DNA of 64,000 bases from Clavelina lepadiformis (taxonomy: Eukaryota; Chordata; Ascidiacea; Aplousobranchia; Clavelinidae): contig NC_135246.1 in assembly GCF_947623445.1 (NCBI RefSeq), positions 19,960,288 to 20,024,287 of the forward strand. Reading direction: 5' to 3'. This document shows, one piece after another, positions 12,348 through 23,594 of the stretch. A program made the position numbers and the translations under genes. The notes under the pieces are model-generated. The model made no database searches and had not been told where the DNA came from. It worked only from the letters and a program-made list of their open reading frames with translations. How positions within the stretch are numbered: position 1 is the first letter of the stretch; every line of letters starts with the position of its first letter.

Positions 12348-14824
12348 ATGACGTCATTGATAGCGCCTTTCGTCGCAATTGTGTTTGCTGTAAATCTGGT
12401 GACGTTTGTGCTGAGTCACAATGAACAGATTTGTTTGCCTGTTCCACGTGATGCTCTAGTAACCCTGCAAGGTAGAGGCCCGCGAGGACCATCCGGAAAA
12501 CGGGGAATACCAGGACCTCAGGGCACTCAAGGAACAAAGGGGAATCCCGGTCCACCTGGTCAATGTCAATGTGATCCAAGTGAACTTGTCGAAATGAGAG
12601 AAGCTTTGATTCGCTTACATTCAAGTCTTCGAGGTAAATCAGCAGCATGTTTTAAGTAAGTTGGTCGCATTATGACAACATGTTGAGGAGTGGCTGGAAT
12701 ATACAAAACAGTCAAATAATCTCAACAAACAAGCTAAATCGATGCAGAAGGTTTTTTAAAAAACATTTCGATCCATACAGCAGCCATTACACTGATGGTA
12801 TATTGCAAAGCATAACATTTTTCAAATGTCATATGAGAGCTTCATATCACGACTTGTTCACCGCAATCATGTCTCACGTTTTCATATTATCATGTTAAAC
12901 CGAGTTAAAGTATGTGAATGTTTTCACTGACAGCATTATTTTATGCATTTTAACAGTTTATGTTTGTAAGCAATTTCTAAATAACTAATCTGATATCTTA
13001 AACTTAATACCAGACAATGAATTGATGCTGCACGAAAATAACGTAGCAAGAAACTTTACAAAACTCACACCAACAAATCAAGTTCAGCTTGAGCAAACAG
13101 ACAGGGCTTCTTTGAAACAACGTTTTCCTTCCAAGCTCAAGTGTTTAAATATTTTATTTTGTGTTGAAACTTTCTACTTTGTATTTATCTTAAGTCTAGA
13201 TAATGATGTTTGGTTTGACGTCAGAGCTTAGAAAATATGGCATTAGAGGGACTTTCCCTTTAGCCAACTGCAGCTTTTTTAAGGTTTGGCTTTGGCGACC
13301 GCTAAAAGTTTTAAAAACCGCAATTTAATTTTTTAAGAGACCGTAACTGCTCATTTTTTGTTGTAGGTACCGTGGTACAAATTTTGAGGCATCGTTTCGG
13401 TCTCTTAAAATACCTTAAAACTACACAGGCCAGTTGTACAAAGATGTATATTTTACATTGAGCCCAATCCTTTGCTTATTCTAATATCAAGCAAATAAAA
13501 GACACTTTATTCAACTCTGCTTGTAGATAAAGAAATCCACAACCATTAACAACATAAACTCGGGTTGTTCATTTTCCATCCAAGATTTTCTGTTTTGAAT
13601 GTTACCAATGTTGAAAGAGCTAATTTTTACATTTAATTTCTATATTTAGTAGCCTAATTTTAATTTCAAGAAATATAAACATTAAACAAAACATTTTAAC
13701 CGATACATACCGCGAATTCGAAATTTGTTTTGTATTTTTTCTTCATAAAGAATTCAATTACATACAAAACATTCAGTGACGCTGCAGTAGCAAAATTGTC
13801 CATTTAACTATGGATTTAATGCTTGCTAATTTATACTTTTATTATGAAACGGTTAATTCGATTGAACAATCGGATAAAATTAAATAAAGGCAAAACTTGT
13901 AACATAACCATCATAACCTGTTGTGGTGGTGAACAAGATGAGACATTTTTTGTATTGACATCTTAAATAGTTCTAAAACCTTTTTTAAATAACACCATGT
14001 AATTTGTTGTTGACCAGTGTTACTGTTAACCATGTATTGAACTAAATTGACCAAAACATCTGCTAGTAAATATGATTTCTATGGGATTGTAGTAACTCCC
14101 CACATTTCGCTCAGAAGAAGAACTTTATTTATTTCTGCGATACCAGGTCATGGATTTGGGGAATACCCCACATTTAGGAATATTTCAGTAAGTTGATATT
14201 TATATTTCACAGAGGAAGAATGCTTGGCTGGTGTGAAAAGTGGGAAAGTGCGAGATGATGAAATGAAAGCATCCTCGTATTCGTTTCAAGCACGGGCGGA
14301 CGGCAGATTGGATGGAGGGAGATATTGGCTTCCTCATTCATCCAAACATCGTAAGTAATGCGTCTCGCCTCTAAGAATCTTATCAATTCTGCCAAGATAT
14401 GATGACGTAATATTTTCATGCAGAGACGCCAGGAGAGTGGCTTCAAGTTGACTTGAGAACTCCGACTACAGTGACAGGTGTAGTTACCCAGGGAAATGGT
14501 ATTTTTTATTGGGTAACAAACTTCAAGATATCATTTGGAAATTCCTCCAATCACCTGCAAGTGATACAAGATGTCGATGGAAACGACATGGTATTTTTAT
14601 ATTTGTGATAAAACTCGATAAAAGTTAAGTTGTGTTTATATCAGGATACACAGCTCTGTTAATTTTGATTTTGTTTGCTTTTGTAGATTTTCCAAGGAAA
14701 CACTGATAGCACTAATCACGTGCAGAATATATTCCCGACACCAATTAAAGCCAGACACTTTAGACTTATTGTCGTCACCTTTCATGGTGCCATCGGCTTA
14801 AGCTTGGATTATCTGACTTGCTAA
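12348..14824 (+). CDS. Complete collagen-discoidin secreted protein (unit B)
   Basis: Four exons, 12348-12633, 14213-14350, 14424-14590 and 14687-14824 (TAA), total 729 nt and code 242 aa with matching phases. Residues 1-23 are a signal peptide (MTSLIAPFVAIVFAVNLV). Residues 44-73 are ten Gly-X-Y triplets, followed by QCQC and a short leucine-rich helix (ELVEMREALIRLHSSL) that could set a trimer register. Residues from about 96 form one F5/8 type C domain from ECLAGVKSGKVRDDEM to LSLDYLTC. The collagen-plus-binding-head design resembles collectins and ficolins in plan, with a discoidin domain in place of the lectin or fibrinogen head. I infer a secreted oligomeric recognition protein; the ligand is unknown. 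The ATG at 12348 was chosen because it opens the signal peptide and follows a conserved acceptor. Intron 1 is about 1.6 kb, the others about 70-100 bp. Confidence 0.9.
13329..13412. repeat. Conserved inverted repeat in intron 1
   Basis: TTTTAAGAGACCG and CGGTCTCTTAAAA form perfect 13-bp arms about 60 bp apart, with GTACCGTGGTAC, itself palindromic, between them. Related copies lie in the introns before tails C (about 17145-17225), D (about 24608-24690) and E (about 27742-27830). It may be an old MITE copied with the units or a structured intronic RNA element. Confidence 0.7.
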
Positions 14825-16110
14825 GTCGATGACACGACCGATCTGAACAGTGTGTGTTGGACATTGAGATATAAAACAAGTCATAATGATGTGGGGATGG
14901 CGATGTAGATTGTTTTAGGTTGGCCTAAAGCCAAAGGTTTCAGTCTTTCTTTTAGAACTCCTAGACTATTTTGTCTTTGAAAGCGTTGTGTATGCTATCT
15001 CTGCTTGTTTCTTTCAGCACAACATTCATAAAGTCTAAATTGTTATATTGTCCGAAATATAGTCGTAGTCACATCAGAAACAATATTTCATCACCATTTC
15101 ACAACCAAATAGAGCTATCACTTGAATTGAATAAGCCAGAAGGGCACACAAGAGAACTTTAAGAGCAGAGACTCAAGAGAAGAGACTGAAGGGCGATTTT
15201 AACCAAGCCTAAACTTTTATATCGAAACACATCAGCTAATCAACGAAAGACATGTTGCTTGCATTGCTACGTATAACATATGTAATATCTAACATTATTC
15301 TACGTCACCGAAGATTTTGACCATAAGTACCATCAAACTTCATACACACCAAACTGCGATGCTATTTGCAGCACTCCAACTCTAGGTCAGTATGTCGGTT
15401 TAGCACTCATTGTTTGAATAACAGATTAACCAAGAAAAATACACCTGTTCAAATATTCAATTGCATCTAACTAGAGAACACACAATCGCTTAAAATGCCA
15501 ATTACATAAATTATTACAATTTACCATCACGACCACCACAATGACATGATTTTGCAAATGCTTGACCCCGTATAACTATATTGGCATGATTTATAGCAAT
15601 GTTTGCTTAACCTTTATCCAATACGGCCTTTGCATTATACGGGACCCCTGTACAGCATAGGGACAAATCCGATTATATTGGCCTTAATTTCATCTACTGT
15701 AGGTTATTGTATGGGCAAACTTTAAAGTGAATCCTAAGGATTTTATAATTCGATGGTTGTAGCCGAAAGTTCAATTTAACAAAAATATTTGTGAAACCTG
15801 TTGACATTTAATTTGATGACGTCATTTTGCATTAAGCACTTTGTCGTTGCTGTTCGCATATTTTATCACAAGAAAGCTCCAACAATGTTGGAAGGATGCA
15901 TTTTCAAGTCACTTCTTGTTTTTCGCAGTCATGCCGTTTTGCCTTTTGGTGTTCCCAGCTCAAATCTACAAGGTGTCCAACATCTACAAAACAAAGAAAA
16001 ATAAACGTAAACGCTCAAAGTGATTTATTTTGTGATTTTAGCTTCCCATTATTTTAACATAGAACTCCACAAATAACCATCAGACCATTCCAGACTTTGT
16101 TTTAAGTTGG
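14825..16110. repeat. Duplicated inter-unit spacer, copy 1
   Basis: No gene. Blocks recur after tails D and E: the GACATTGAGATATAAAACAAGTC type (14865, 26424, 29041), the CCGTATAACTATATTGGCATG type (15567, 26470, 29098), CGATGGTTGTAGCCG (15753, 26690 variant, 29357) and the stretch around 15780-16110 (TTAAGCACTTTGTCGTTGCTG, GAACTCCACAAATAACCA), which returns at 26720-27020. It marks large segmental duplication of gene plus spacer. Confidence 0.75.
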
Positions 16111-16507
16111 CTGCATTCGAACTCAAGTGTCAACTGAGTTGTGACGATTAAAAATTACGTCACGATAGCAGTAAGCTCGTCAATCGCGTTGAGTTTAAAT
16201 GACATGGGCATGAGTTAAAGTTGTGGCCACGTCAATCCTTATACGTAATTTTCGTCACCGATCCATTCATAAGGTTTTGTATCAATGTTTCTCGTTCGAC
16301 GTGGAACGATAACTGGTTACTAGGCCTACACTAGCATGACAAGCTTTCTTTATCCTCGAACTGAGGAAAGTATTTGTCAGTACAAATTTGCGTAAATTAA
16401 TTACTAGGTACCGTAATTTTGCTTTCCATTGTCAATGGCGACAAATAAACAATAAAATGTGTTTCAACTGAGTACCGAGAGCCTATATCTGTTTAACTAT
16501 TTTATAT

Positions 16508-16895
16508 CAGCAAACGCGTCTGTGCCGCTATAGCCCAACGAGTGTTTTGCGATCCCAGTCTAGGAACTTCGTGCAAGTCCCACCTTGTCGGACCTCGATG
16601 TACAGCGACATAATGTTTTCCGCTGCTGCTTCTAGGACGTGGAACAGTCTACCACGGGACGTGCGCAACGCGGACAGCTTCAGTGCTTTCAAAAAATCTC
16701 TGAAACAAACGTCTTTCGCTCTGTTTATCTGCCTTAAGTTTTTTTCTATGCCAACTATTATGGCAGTTTTTACTGACCTTTTATTTATGTTATACTCTTA
16801 GAACTGTTATCTATGCCGTATATGTTAAGCGCCTTTGAGCGGTTATTTTTTACCGAAATACGGAACTATACAAATAGTATGATTATTTATTTATT
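16508..16895 (+). mobile_element. 5'-truncated LINE: end of ORF2 and 3' tail
   Basis: The frame from 16508 to 16803 codes RYSPTSVLRSQSRNFVQVPP and FSAAASRTWNSLPRDVRNAD followed by SFSAFKKSLKQTSF. This is the typical C-terminus of non-LTR reverse transcriptase proteins of the Jockey/CR1/Rex kind, with a W-N-x-L-P motif and a final helix. After the stop the tail runs to an AT-rich ATTTATTTATT-like run near 16880-16895, which may be the 3' end. Only the last about 100 codons remain. A shortened copy at 29371-29610 shares flanks, so it was copied with the spacer and did not insert anew. Confidence 0.8.
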
Positions 16896-17034
16896 ATATC
16901 TATCAATTCCATAAAGTCCTGTCACCTGAAATATTGAAAAAAGGAATGGATTATGTGAACAACTAAGCAACATCGCTTGTTTTGGGTTTTCCGCCTATTT
17001 TATGCACTTATGAGTGTTTGTTTTGATAATGGTG

Positions 17035-19311
17035 TTTGTTTTGACGTCAGAGCTTAGAAAATAAGGCATTAGAGAGATTCTCCCTTTAGAAGGCTACAGG
17101 TTTTTTGGGGTTTGGTTAAAAAATTTAAAAACCGCAATTAAATGTTTTAAGAGACCGCAACTGCTCATTTTCTGCTGTAGGTAACGTGTACAAATTTTGT
17201 GATATCGTTTCGGTCCCTTAAAATACCTTAAAACTACACTGGCCATTTGTACAAAGATGTATATTTTACATGGAGCCCAATCCTTTGCTTATTCTAATAT
17301 CGAGCAAATAAAAGACACTTTATTCAAAGCTGCTTGTAGATAAAGCACAACATAACCATTAAATATAAAAATTCGGTCTGTTTGCTTTCCTTCCAGGACT
17401 TTTCAGTTTTGAAGATTGTCACCAATGTTGAAAAAGCTAATTTTACATTTAATTTCTATATTTAGTAAATTTAATTTCAAGAAATATAACCATCAAACAC
17501 AATTTTTAACCGATAGATGGCAGTGATTTCGAATATATTTTGTATTTTCTTTATAAGGGGATTCAATTACATACAAACCATTCAGTGATAGCGCGGTAGC
17601 AAAATTGTCCATTTAACTTTGGTTTTGATTCTTGTTAATTAATATTTTTATGACGAAACGGTTAATTTTGTTGAACAATCAGATAAAATTAAATAAAGGC
17701 AAAACTTGTAACATAACCATCATAACCTGCTTTGGTGGAGGACAAAATGAAATATTTTTTGAATTGGCATCTCAAATACTTCCAAAATATTTAAAATAAC
17801 ACAAAGTAATTTGCTGTTGACCGGTGTTAAACAGGTATTGAACTGAATTGACCAAACCTTCTGCTACTAAATATCATTTCTATGTGATTGTGGTTACTCC
17901 CCACACTTTGCTCAGAAGAAGAACTTTATTTATTTCTGCGATACGAGGTCATGGGTTTGGGGAATACCCCACATTTAGGAATATTTCCACAACTTGATAT
18001 TTACATACATACATACATACATACTAAACCGTTATATTTAGCTGATAAAGTTGAACTAATGTAACCAAGATTTTCCTTGGCCAGGAAACCTCCCGCTTTT
18101 ATGGCTAGTCGATTAGCCGGTTTCTGCTCTACTATCTTTTATGAGCATTCCTTTAATAAAAACAAACGTCTTTCTTGTATTGAAACCAAATGTAGACTTA
18201 ATCAACTCTTCTCCACCAAACCACAGCGTAATCAATTAATTATCATTAGGGTGTGAGATTGGAAATTGCGGGCAGCGTAACATACCTCGGGGGAAGTTTT
18301 GGGTAAAGGCGTAAACTGTGTACGTGTGTAGAAGACTTACTAACAATAAAAGGAGTCACAAGTGGCATATCGATGATCTACTAATACTATATAAAACCGC
18401 AGTCACACAATATGGCCACAACAATACGGGTGAAATACATCTTAATATAAATCGTGGAATATACATCTAACTATACAACTAAAATCGTATCAACGTGCAG
18501 TGCTACAACAGCACGCCTGTCAGCGTTGATATACAAAGAATTGCCAAACGTGAAATTTGGTGACAGTAACTCCACACATTTCGCTCAGAAGAAGAACTTT
18601 ATTTATTTCTTCGATACCATGTCATGGGTTTTGAGAAATTTGTCACATTTAAGAATATTTCAGCAACTTGATATTTACATTTCACAGAGGAATTATGCTT
18701 GGCAGGTGTGAAAAGTGGGAAAGTGCGAGATGACGAAATGACCGCATCGTCGATCAACTCTCAATATTATGCTGCTCATGAAGGAAGATTGAATGGAGGA
18801 AGATATTGGGCTCCTCCTCCATCAAAATATGGTAAGTAGTTTGTTTCGCCTCTAAGAATCTTATCAATGCTGCCAAGATATGATGACGTAATATTTTCAC
18901 GCAGAGACGTCAGGAGAGTGGCTTCAGGTTGACTTGAGAACTCCGACCAGAGTGACAGTTGTAGTCACCCAGGGAGGTGCTGGTGGTTGGCGAGTGACAA
19001 ACTTCAAGATATCATTTGGAAACTCTACCAATCAGCTACAAACGATACAAGATGTCGATGGAAACGACATGGTAAGTTGATATTCGTGATGAAACTCGAT
19101 AAAAGTTAAATTGTGTTTATATCAGGATACACAGCTTTGTTTATTTTAATTTTGTTTGTTTTTGTAGATTTTACAAGGCAACACTGATAGCACTAATCAC
19201 GTGCAGAATATATTCCCGAACCCAATTGGAGCCAAATACTTTTATAATAAAATTATTATCGTCACCTTTCATGGAGGCATCGGCTTAAGCTTGGATTATC
19301 TGACTTGTTGA
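17035..19311 (+). CDS. Discoidin tail C without its own head exon
   Basis: The exons 18688-18831, 18905-19071 and 19168-19311 (TGA) join in frame with good GT..AG sites. They code a full F5/8C domain, EELCLAGVKSGKVRDDEMTA to LSLDYLTC. The stretch 17035-18000 matches intron 1 of unit B from GTTTGACGTCAGAGCTTAG onward, so the unit begins inside that intron; no signal-peptide or collagen exon lies between 14.8 and 18.7 kb. The first acceptor has the same phase as in B, so the B head (12348-12633) could splice to it. The last exon has an odd stretch, AKYFYNKIIIVTF, where other copies have ARYFRLIVVTF: one residue longer, losing the usual Arg-Leu. It may be an alternative 3' exon set or a decaying orphan. 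Confidence 0.75.
18002..18025. repeat. (ACAT)n microsatellite at a duplication junction
   Basis: Six tandem units of ACAT/CATA. It sits where a first, exon-less copy of the intron end (about 17885-18001) breaks off; about 520 bp of unrelated sequence follows before the same intron end recurs at about 18548-18687 and leads into the discoidin exon. Confidence 0.85.
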
Positions 19312-22071
19312 GTCCACAACACGACCGACTTGAAGAGACCACCCGATGTTGAAGCGGAATTCCGATTAGTATTAAATTCATGCTAACATGCTAATAAAGT
19401 CTCGTTTGTTGATGCTGCGGTGTTTATTATAGTTATGGATTTGTTGAGAAATATTTCTTTAAATATCAAAGTTTTAAAGACAACCAGGACAAATAACAAG
19501 TAATTTATTCCAAAGACATAAAAGTTCGTCTTGAAAAGCTCCTCGAATCGATGTTTATATTGAGTGGATTATCGGAAACGACTTGACAGGAGGGCATAGT
19601 TGCACAACAAACACAAAATAAGGTAAACACACTCCATGACATTATCTTGTGCAAAAATCTCACTGCTGCTTGTTGCCGTTGTTTCAAGCATAACACTGCG
19701 ATACAACAAAAGCTAGATTATTTTGGCTTCTACAAACACATTTTTGTGTCCTTTGTAAATATTTACGCGATATAACAGCGGCGATGATCTATTTATGCTG
19801 CTTTGCTGCTGCCTGTTTAATGAATGTTTTGATTTCTGCTTATCGTGGTCAGACAGAAAGATTTGTAGGAAAGCGAAAATGCAAACCTTATCAAAAACGA
19901 GCATTATTTTATAGAAAACTTTGTATTCTATTATTTGATGCCTGCAGACGTATACACGCGCGGTACACGTCAGAGCATATTAATATACAATAGTGCACAA
20001 TAAGTCCCGCATATGTAAGTCGTACCATAATCTTAGCGTCAGTATTCATAAAATATTTTCCAATTGTTACCAGGATATACGAAAACTAATAGTTCTAGGA
20101 AATTGTATTTTGCGTTTGGTGTTTTGTCAAACTTGGTTAAGATTCAATTCATCGAATTAAAGGCACTTATACATTAGACCTATATATCAAAGGTCTATAC
20201 CGATGATGTTAGAGTCGAAGACTAAAATATATCGATAAAAGCGTTTTGCTTCGATTTAATTTATTTGTTTGATTTATTATGACGTTATACATTCTGACTC
20301 GGTTCGGTTTCGCAGATTGCTTTGAGTCCAAATGTTTTAATTCCATTAATCTGAGATTTTTTCATTCTTACACATCTTTACTTTTACTTAATATTTAATA
20401 CATAACCTGCCTAACACTCTTTTGATTGTTTTAAAATTGTATTATCCGTAGTTTTCTAAGTAGAATTGCTCAAATAGGCGACCATTTCTATAGTGTGCGG
20501 TTAACTTAACCATGAGTTCGGGTTCAGTCAGATTTTTCAAGAAGCAAATTCCTGTTTACATCTGCATCTATCTTTGTTGAAAAAATTTATAGGGGCCACT
20601 GATGTCAAATGGAATCCTTTAAATTCTCATATTTTATTTCTAAATTTTTTATTGAAGCCAAACCAACGCTAAATACATTAAGTAGCTTTTTATTCAAAGC
20701 AAATGGAAAACTACAGCGGAAAAAATAATGTATTTGCTTATTCACAAAAATCGAAAACTTCGCAAAATATCCTGCTTTAAAGTGGGGCCAAATGTGCGTC
20801 TTTCCTTTGTTTATGTCAAATTATGATGAAGGTGTTCCACAAAACTTTTGACCGTTTCCAGACAAAGAAATGTTGGTTTTCAGGATTTCTGGTTCCCACA
20901 ATCTCGTTTATCAGATTTTAAATAAAAACTTTCAATTCCTTTCTCACGAATCGCATCAAACACAGGCGCCGGTGTGGTTTGGTGATTGACAGCAATAGCA
21001 ATAGCCAATAACGTTTGACTTGAAACAGCAAACTCCAACAAACAGGTTCCATTGTGACGTAATTTAACGAGGACCGGAAACCTTCAGTAGATTTTTAGTA
21101 TGAGATGCTTCTCATAGCGTCCCACGAAAAACGAAACTAACCATGACCATATAACCATGAGAAATCCGTCACAAAAATACGTAAATCAAAAATATTTGCG
21201 TGTATATATTTGATGTTTCAATCAATCTGCGAGAATACGAACTATGACGAGTTCAGGACCAGCCTTAGTTCAATGCGAGAGATGCGACCGCGTTGTGACC
21301 CGCGCTGCTGAGCACCAAAACAAAAACATCAATTTAACTTTTATTTTGGGCAAATCACATTGTTAGTTCACAGCTGATGTTGTTCATAATCGGCGATGGT
21401 CGTCGTCATGAATTCTTGCATCGGGCCTCGCACTTCCTTAAGTCGGCCTTGGACCCGTTGAAATGAAACAAGTCATAAACTCTGAGATGGTGACACTTGC
21501 AACTGAGTCATTTGTTAGCATCAGACTCAGTCAGGATCCAATCCATTTCTTTCAAATTTCTGAGCTTGGTTTAGGTTTGTTTAAAAAGTCGAAGAAAAAA
21601 GACGATCTTTAACCAATCCACGGGGCATGGGAAATGGTGCAGTGCAGTCGCAAAATATTTGTTGTTGCATGCTGGGAAAAAAGAATTTTTGACTGGAATA
21701 TTTTCTATATAAATGCTGCTTAACTACGCAAATAAGTGACTAGTACATTGCAGTCGAGCTTACAGTAAGCTTAAGACTATAGGCAATTTTTATGCAGGCA
21801 GGCGAATATGACTTTGTGGAACAAAGTATCGATTGCTTTGAAAGTTGAAACTAAACGATTTCAAGTTGTTTGCCAGATATAAACTGATGCTCTTATTGGT
21901 AGTTGCTTTTCTATGAAAATCAACGTCATAATTCAAACTTCAGCGCTGATAAATATAGTTATTAAGCTCGTATTTTCCTAAAAGCTTCACCTTTCAGCCT
22001 GTTCAAAGTAAACAATTTCCTGGTTAAATGAATAACTTGATGTTGATATTTATTTTAATATTCCTATAGAC
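19312..22071. other. Gene-free spacer
   Basis: About 2.7 kb without a recognisable exon. A candidate poly(A) signal (AATAAA) for tail C is near 19391. The part at about 20277-20420 loosely resembles 23328-23450 upstream of unit D (GACGTTATACATT versus GACGTCATATATT and following CATTAAT/TTTTACTTAATATTT blocks) and may be an old partial copy of that upstream region. A promoter-like TATATAAATGCTGC near 21705 leads to no gene that I can see. Confidence 0.4.
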
Positions 22072-22596
22072 CAGACGTGTGCAACAAGCGACCGGCCAGG
22101 TTATTCCGTGCGACCCGCGTGGTGCTCAGCAAAATGTTAGAAGTGTATACCAGCCATCACTCTTTGATGCGGTTTACATCAAAGCAAATGAAATTTTCGC
22201 GCGCTGTGTACAGTAATATTGCGCTAAAGCTTTGTGATGTAAGAATGCTGCGTAAGAATGTAGTTCTGTGAAGGCAAATATTACAAAAGTTTGCAAAGAT
22301 CCGCAACAGCAAAAATCACATTAAACTGTGATTAAATACGCTTGAGTGGATTTAGTTTCCTCATCTTCCATCGACAATTATTCACAGTTTTTCAATAAAC
22401 TGTCGCACAAGTGCGTCGTGGACTGCATTAAATCTGTTTCTTGACTACATACTTTACTCATACTTTCGTAGGAAAATGATATTAATTGTCATGATATTAA
22501 AAGGATACCAGTTCTTTTCTGAAAAAATTCATGCGGCCCGCGTTATTATTCAAAATTTCTATTTGGCCCTCCAGTGATAAAGGTTGCACATGACTG
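22072..22596. mobile_element. hAT-like MITE, 525 bp
   Basis: The ends are CAGACGTGTGCAAC at left and GGTTGCACATGACTG at right, imperfect terminal inverted repeats of about 14 bp. They are flanked by a perfect 8-bp duplication CTATAGAC (22064-22071 and 22597-22604). No transposase is coded. The CAG..CTG ends and 8-bp duplication define it as a non-autonomous hAT. Confidence 0.9.
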
Positions 22597-22604
22597 CTAT
22601 AGAC

Positions 22605-23594
22605 AGTAGTCAAAGCTTAGAAATGGAAATAAGCTCTAAACTTGTGGAGGGCTAAAACATTTAGTGACTGCGCCGACTGACTCGGTTGTATTATCCGTAT
22701 AAGAAGAAATACGTAAGCAGCTGATTCTTTGCACTGAAATGTGGGAAATATACGAAAATAAAAATATTCAAAATGAAAACACGGATTGTTTTTTCAAATA
22801 TAATCACTTTTTCAAAGTCATCCAACCACACCAGGGTCACGGTTGTAAGTGCTTTAAGAAACTCAAAGACCGCGAAAGAAGTCAGTCTTGATAGAAAACT
22901 GAAATAAGTCGACGGCAAATATCTGCGATGAACAAAATCTGGAAAATCTTTCGCAGGACATTTGTTTCTCTCTAGCACCTCTAGTTTTCATTCTGTAGGT
23001 TTTGTTCTTTCATTGGTAGAAGAGTCTCAAGTATTGCTGACGTCATTTCCTTTCTTATTGCTTCCGACTTAGTGGTGATGAAGTATACATTGCAAGCAAA
23101 GAGCGACATGTAGCGTCAGCTTTTTTAATAATTTGTTCGACACTTTATTGTTGCTCGTTCGTCTAGTAACGAAATAACTTGGCAATGTTATGGCGGAAGC
23201 GCTGTTGCTTTATTTCCTTTTATCACAAGAATATAAAAAGCAAATCAACCATTATTACGTAAATGTTCAATAAACGCGATAAATATTGATAAAATTCTTT
23301 AACCATAATTTTCAGTTTTTCATTTTTATGACGTCATATATTTGGCATCGGTACGGGTTCGCAGAAAATTTGATATAAAAGTTTTCGTTTCATTAATACC
23401 AAAATTTTTGAACATCCTTTCTTTTTACTTAATATTTTACACACAATTGAATAAGTGTATTTCTGTGAATGCTTTAAAGCATCTTGTTTCTAAGCTAATT
23501 GCTAATGAAATGTTTTCCGCAGATCTTTGTTGCACAGAATGCTCTCTCTCACGTCATAATCTGTTATATTTTGCAGACTGATAAACAAGTGAAG
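22605..23594. other. Upstream region of unit D
   Basis: No exon is recognised up to the head of unit D. TGACGTCA occurs near 23038 and 23329. The last part, TCATAATCTGTTATATTTTG (about 23555-23574) plus CAG, equals the leader acceptor of unit B, but farther upstream the two units differ, so D may have a different promoter. A poly-pyrimidine run followed by CAG is placed 18 bp before the ATG. Confidence 0.5.
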
